The translations under genes were made by a program, and so were the position numbers. Shown piece by piece: positions 5,062 to 5,821 of a DNA stretch of 5,821 bases. The notes under the pieces are model-generated. The model ran no database searches. It was given only the letters and a program-made list of their open reading frames with translations, and was not told the DNA's origin. Each line of letters starts with the position of its first letter. Positions within the stretch are counted from its first letter, which is position 1. Source of the stretch: an uncultured Clostridia bacterium. GTDB lineage: Bacteria; Bacillota; Clostridia; JAAYHZ01. The stretch is from NCBI GenBank assembly GCA_937894465.1, contig CALCRE010000022.1:1-5821 (forward strand), given 5' to 3'.

Positions 5062-5821
5062 CTAAATGCATTTATCCAGTACTTGTTGCATATTCCGCGC
5101 TAGAATTATCTTCTTTTCTTCTAAAGGTATATCTGCATAAACAACCCAACCTAATTGTTGTCTAGGATCACGCATAGGAGCATCCGTACCAAACATAAAT
5201 TTTTTCGGACCAACCCTTTCAGATAAATATTCTACCATGCCCCATGGGATTGTCGTATAAGTCAATTGTAAATAGACATTTTTATTTGCCAAAGCAATTT
5301 GTGCATAATCTTCTGCCACTTCAAATGATCGTCCGGCATGATCCATAAAAAAGGAGACGTTCGGATATCTTTTTGCCAACTCATCAATGTCCTGCATATA
5401 TTGGTCATGGTTGTACCCCCCCGGATCCGCCAAAGAAAACAGATGTTTTTCATTAGCCAGCTCCCACCATTTTTCATATCTTTTGTCTGTATATCGTATG
5501 TATGATAGGTTATAAAAAGGCTTTAATCCTTTTAATCCGCATTGGACATGCCATTTATAGGCGTCTGCGGCAACATCTTCTGAGTAATTCGGATCAATAC
5601 CGGCATATCCGATCACCTTGTCGGGGTATTTTTTCACTGCATCTAAAGTAATTTGATTCCCACCTTCATAATCTGCAAAGATAGTCAGCCATGCTGTGAT
5701 AGTCATTTTATCAATCCCAAGAAACTCATACGCTTTTACCATATTGTCAATATCAGATTTCAACATGGGTCTTCCGGTACCGTGACATCCACCTTCTTCT
5801 ATCAAATGGGTATGAGAATCA
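5062..5821 (-). CDS. Amidohydrolase_2-type metal-dependent hydrolase, partial (N-terminus beyond right edge)
   Basis: The frame is open at the right edge, and 252 residues are visible before the TAG. The first ones read DSHTHL, the HxH metal motif that normally stands within about ten residues of the start, so only a few residues are missing. The TTG at 5805 is not the start because it would cut this motif off. Further signatures, numbered from the first visible residue, are KVIGYAGIDP (68-77), GLKGLKPFYN (95-104), the strand-6 motif MDHAG with His161, and the strand-8 motif FGTDAP with Asp213. The family are cytoplasmic TIM-barrel, usually zinc-dependent, hydrolases or decarboxylases. At the strand-5 place where a His is common, this protein has LADPGG (130-135). 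The reaction and substrate cannot be told. A palindrome lies 6 bases behind the stop. Confidence 0.85.
   Translation of the reverse strand, partial: DSHTHLIEEGGCHGTGRPMLKSDIDNMVKAYEFLGIDKMTITAWLTIFADYEGGNQITLDAVKKYPDKVIGYAGIDPNYSEDVAADAYKWHVQCGLKGLKPFYNLSYIRYTDKRYEKWWELANEKHLFSLADPGGYNHDQYMQDIDELAKRYPNVSFFMDHAGRSFEVAEDYAQIALANKNVYLQLTYTTIPWGMVEYLSERVGPKKFMFGTDAPMRDPRQQLGWVVYADIPLEEKKIILARNMQQVLDKCI

Noticed and set aside
5803..5805. TTG as start of the amidohydrolase
   Set aside because: The frame continues upstream to the edge and encodes DSHTH, the family's metal-binding HxH motif, so the gene is cut by the window and not started there.

Overview
The window is AT-rich bacterial DNA with strong AGGAGG-type ribosome binding sites, sigma-A-like promoters, a low-GC style of codon use and a lipoprotein with a short leader. 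Together with the compact HflK/HflC pair and a REP-associated transposase carrying a DnaA-like tail, this points to a Gram-positive Bacillota, most likely a clostridial lineage. No marker gene fixes the genus.

Five real genes and part of the ends of two of them are visible. Four run on the minus strand. From right to left: the C-terminal 252 residues of a metal-dependent amidohydrolase of the Amidohydrolase_2 type (its start lies beyond the right edge); a Y1/HUH REP-associated transposase (RAYT-like) of 316 residues; hflK; hflC, overlapping hflK by one base; and, 59 bases after hflC, the first 446 residues of a GHL6/GH42-like glycoside hydrolase that runs off the left edge. The fifth gene, a rhodanese-domain lipoprotein of 149 residues, lies on the plus strand, divergent from hflK and convergent with the transposase.

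HflK and HflC form a membrane-anchored SPFH/prohibitin-like complex that modulates the FtsH protease. The divergent rhodanese is also predicted to sit on the outer face of the same membrane. The glycoside hydrolase follows hflC closely enough to share its transcript, but nothing in the sequence ties it functionally to HflKC. The amidohydrolase and glycoside hydrolase are both small-molecule or sugar catabolism-type enzymes of unknown substrate.

The most unusual structure is non-coding. A 16-base sequence, AGGGGACGNNTCTCAA, occurs at 3381-3396 and, inverted, at 5042-5057 (14 of 16 identical), bracketing the rhodanese gene and the transposase. A third, related copy at 5010-5022 pairs with the right-hand one to make a 46-base palindrome just behind the amidohydrolase stop codon. 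The left copy supplies the -35 hexamer of a good promoter for hflK. These look like REP-type repeats of the kind associated with this transposase class. Hairpins also lie in the transposase leader and in its 3' end. No RNA genes, CRISPR arrays or riboswitches were seen. No gene-free stretch exceeds 300 bases; the largest is 4876-5061.
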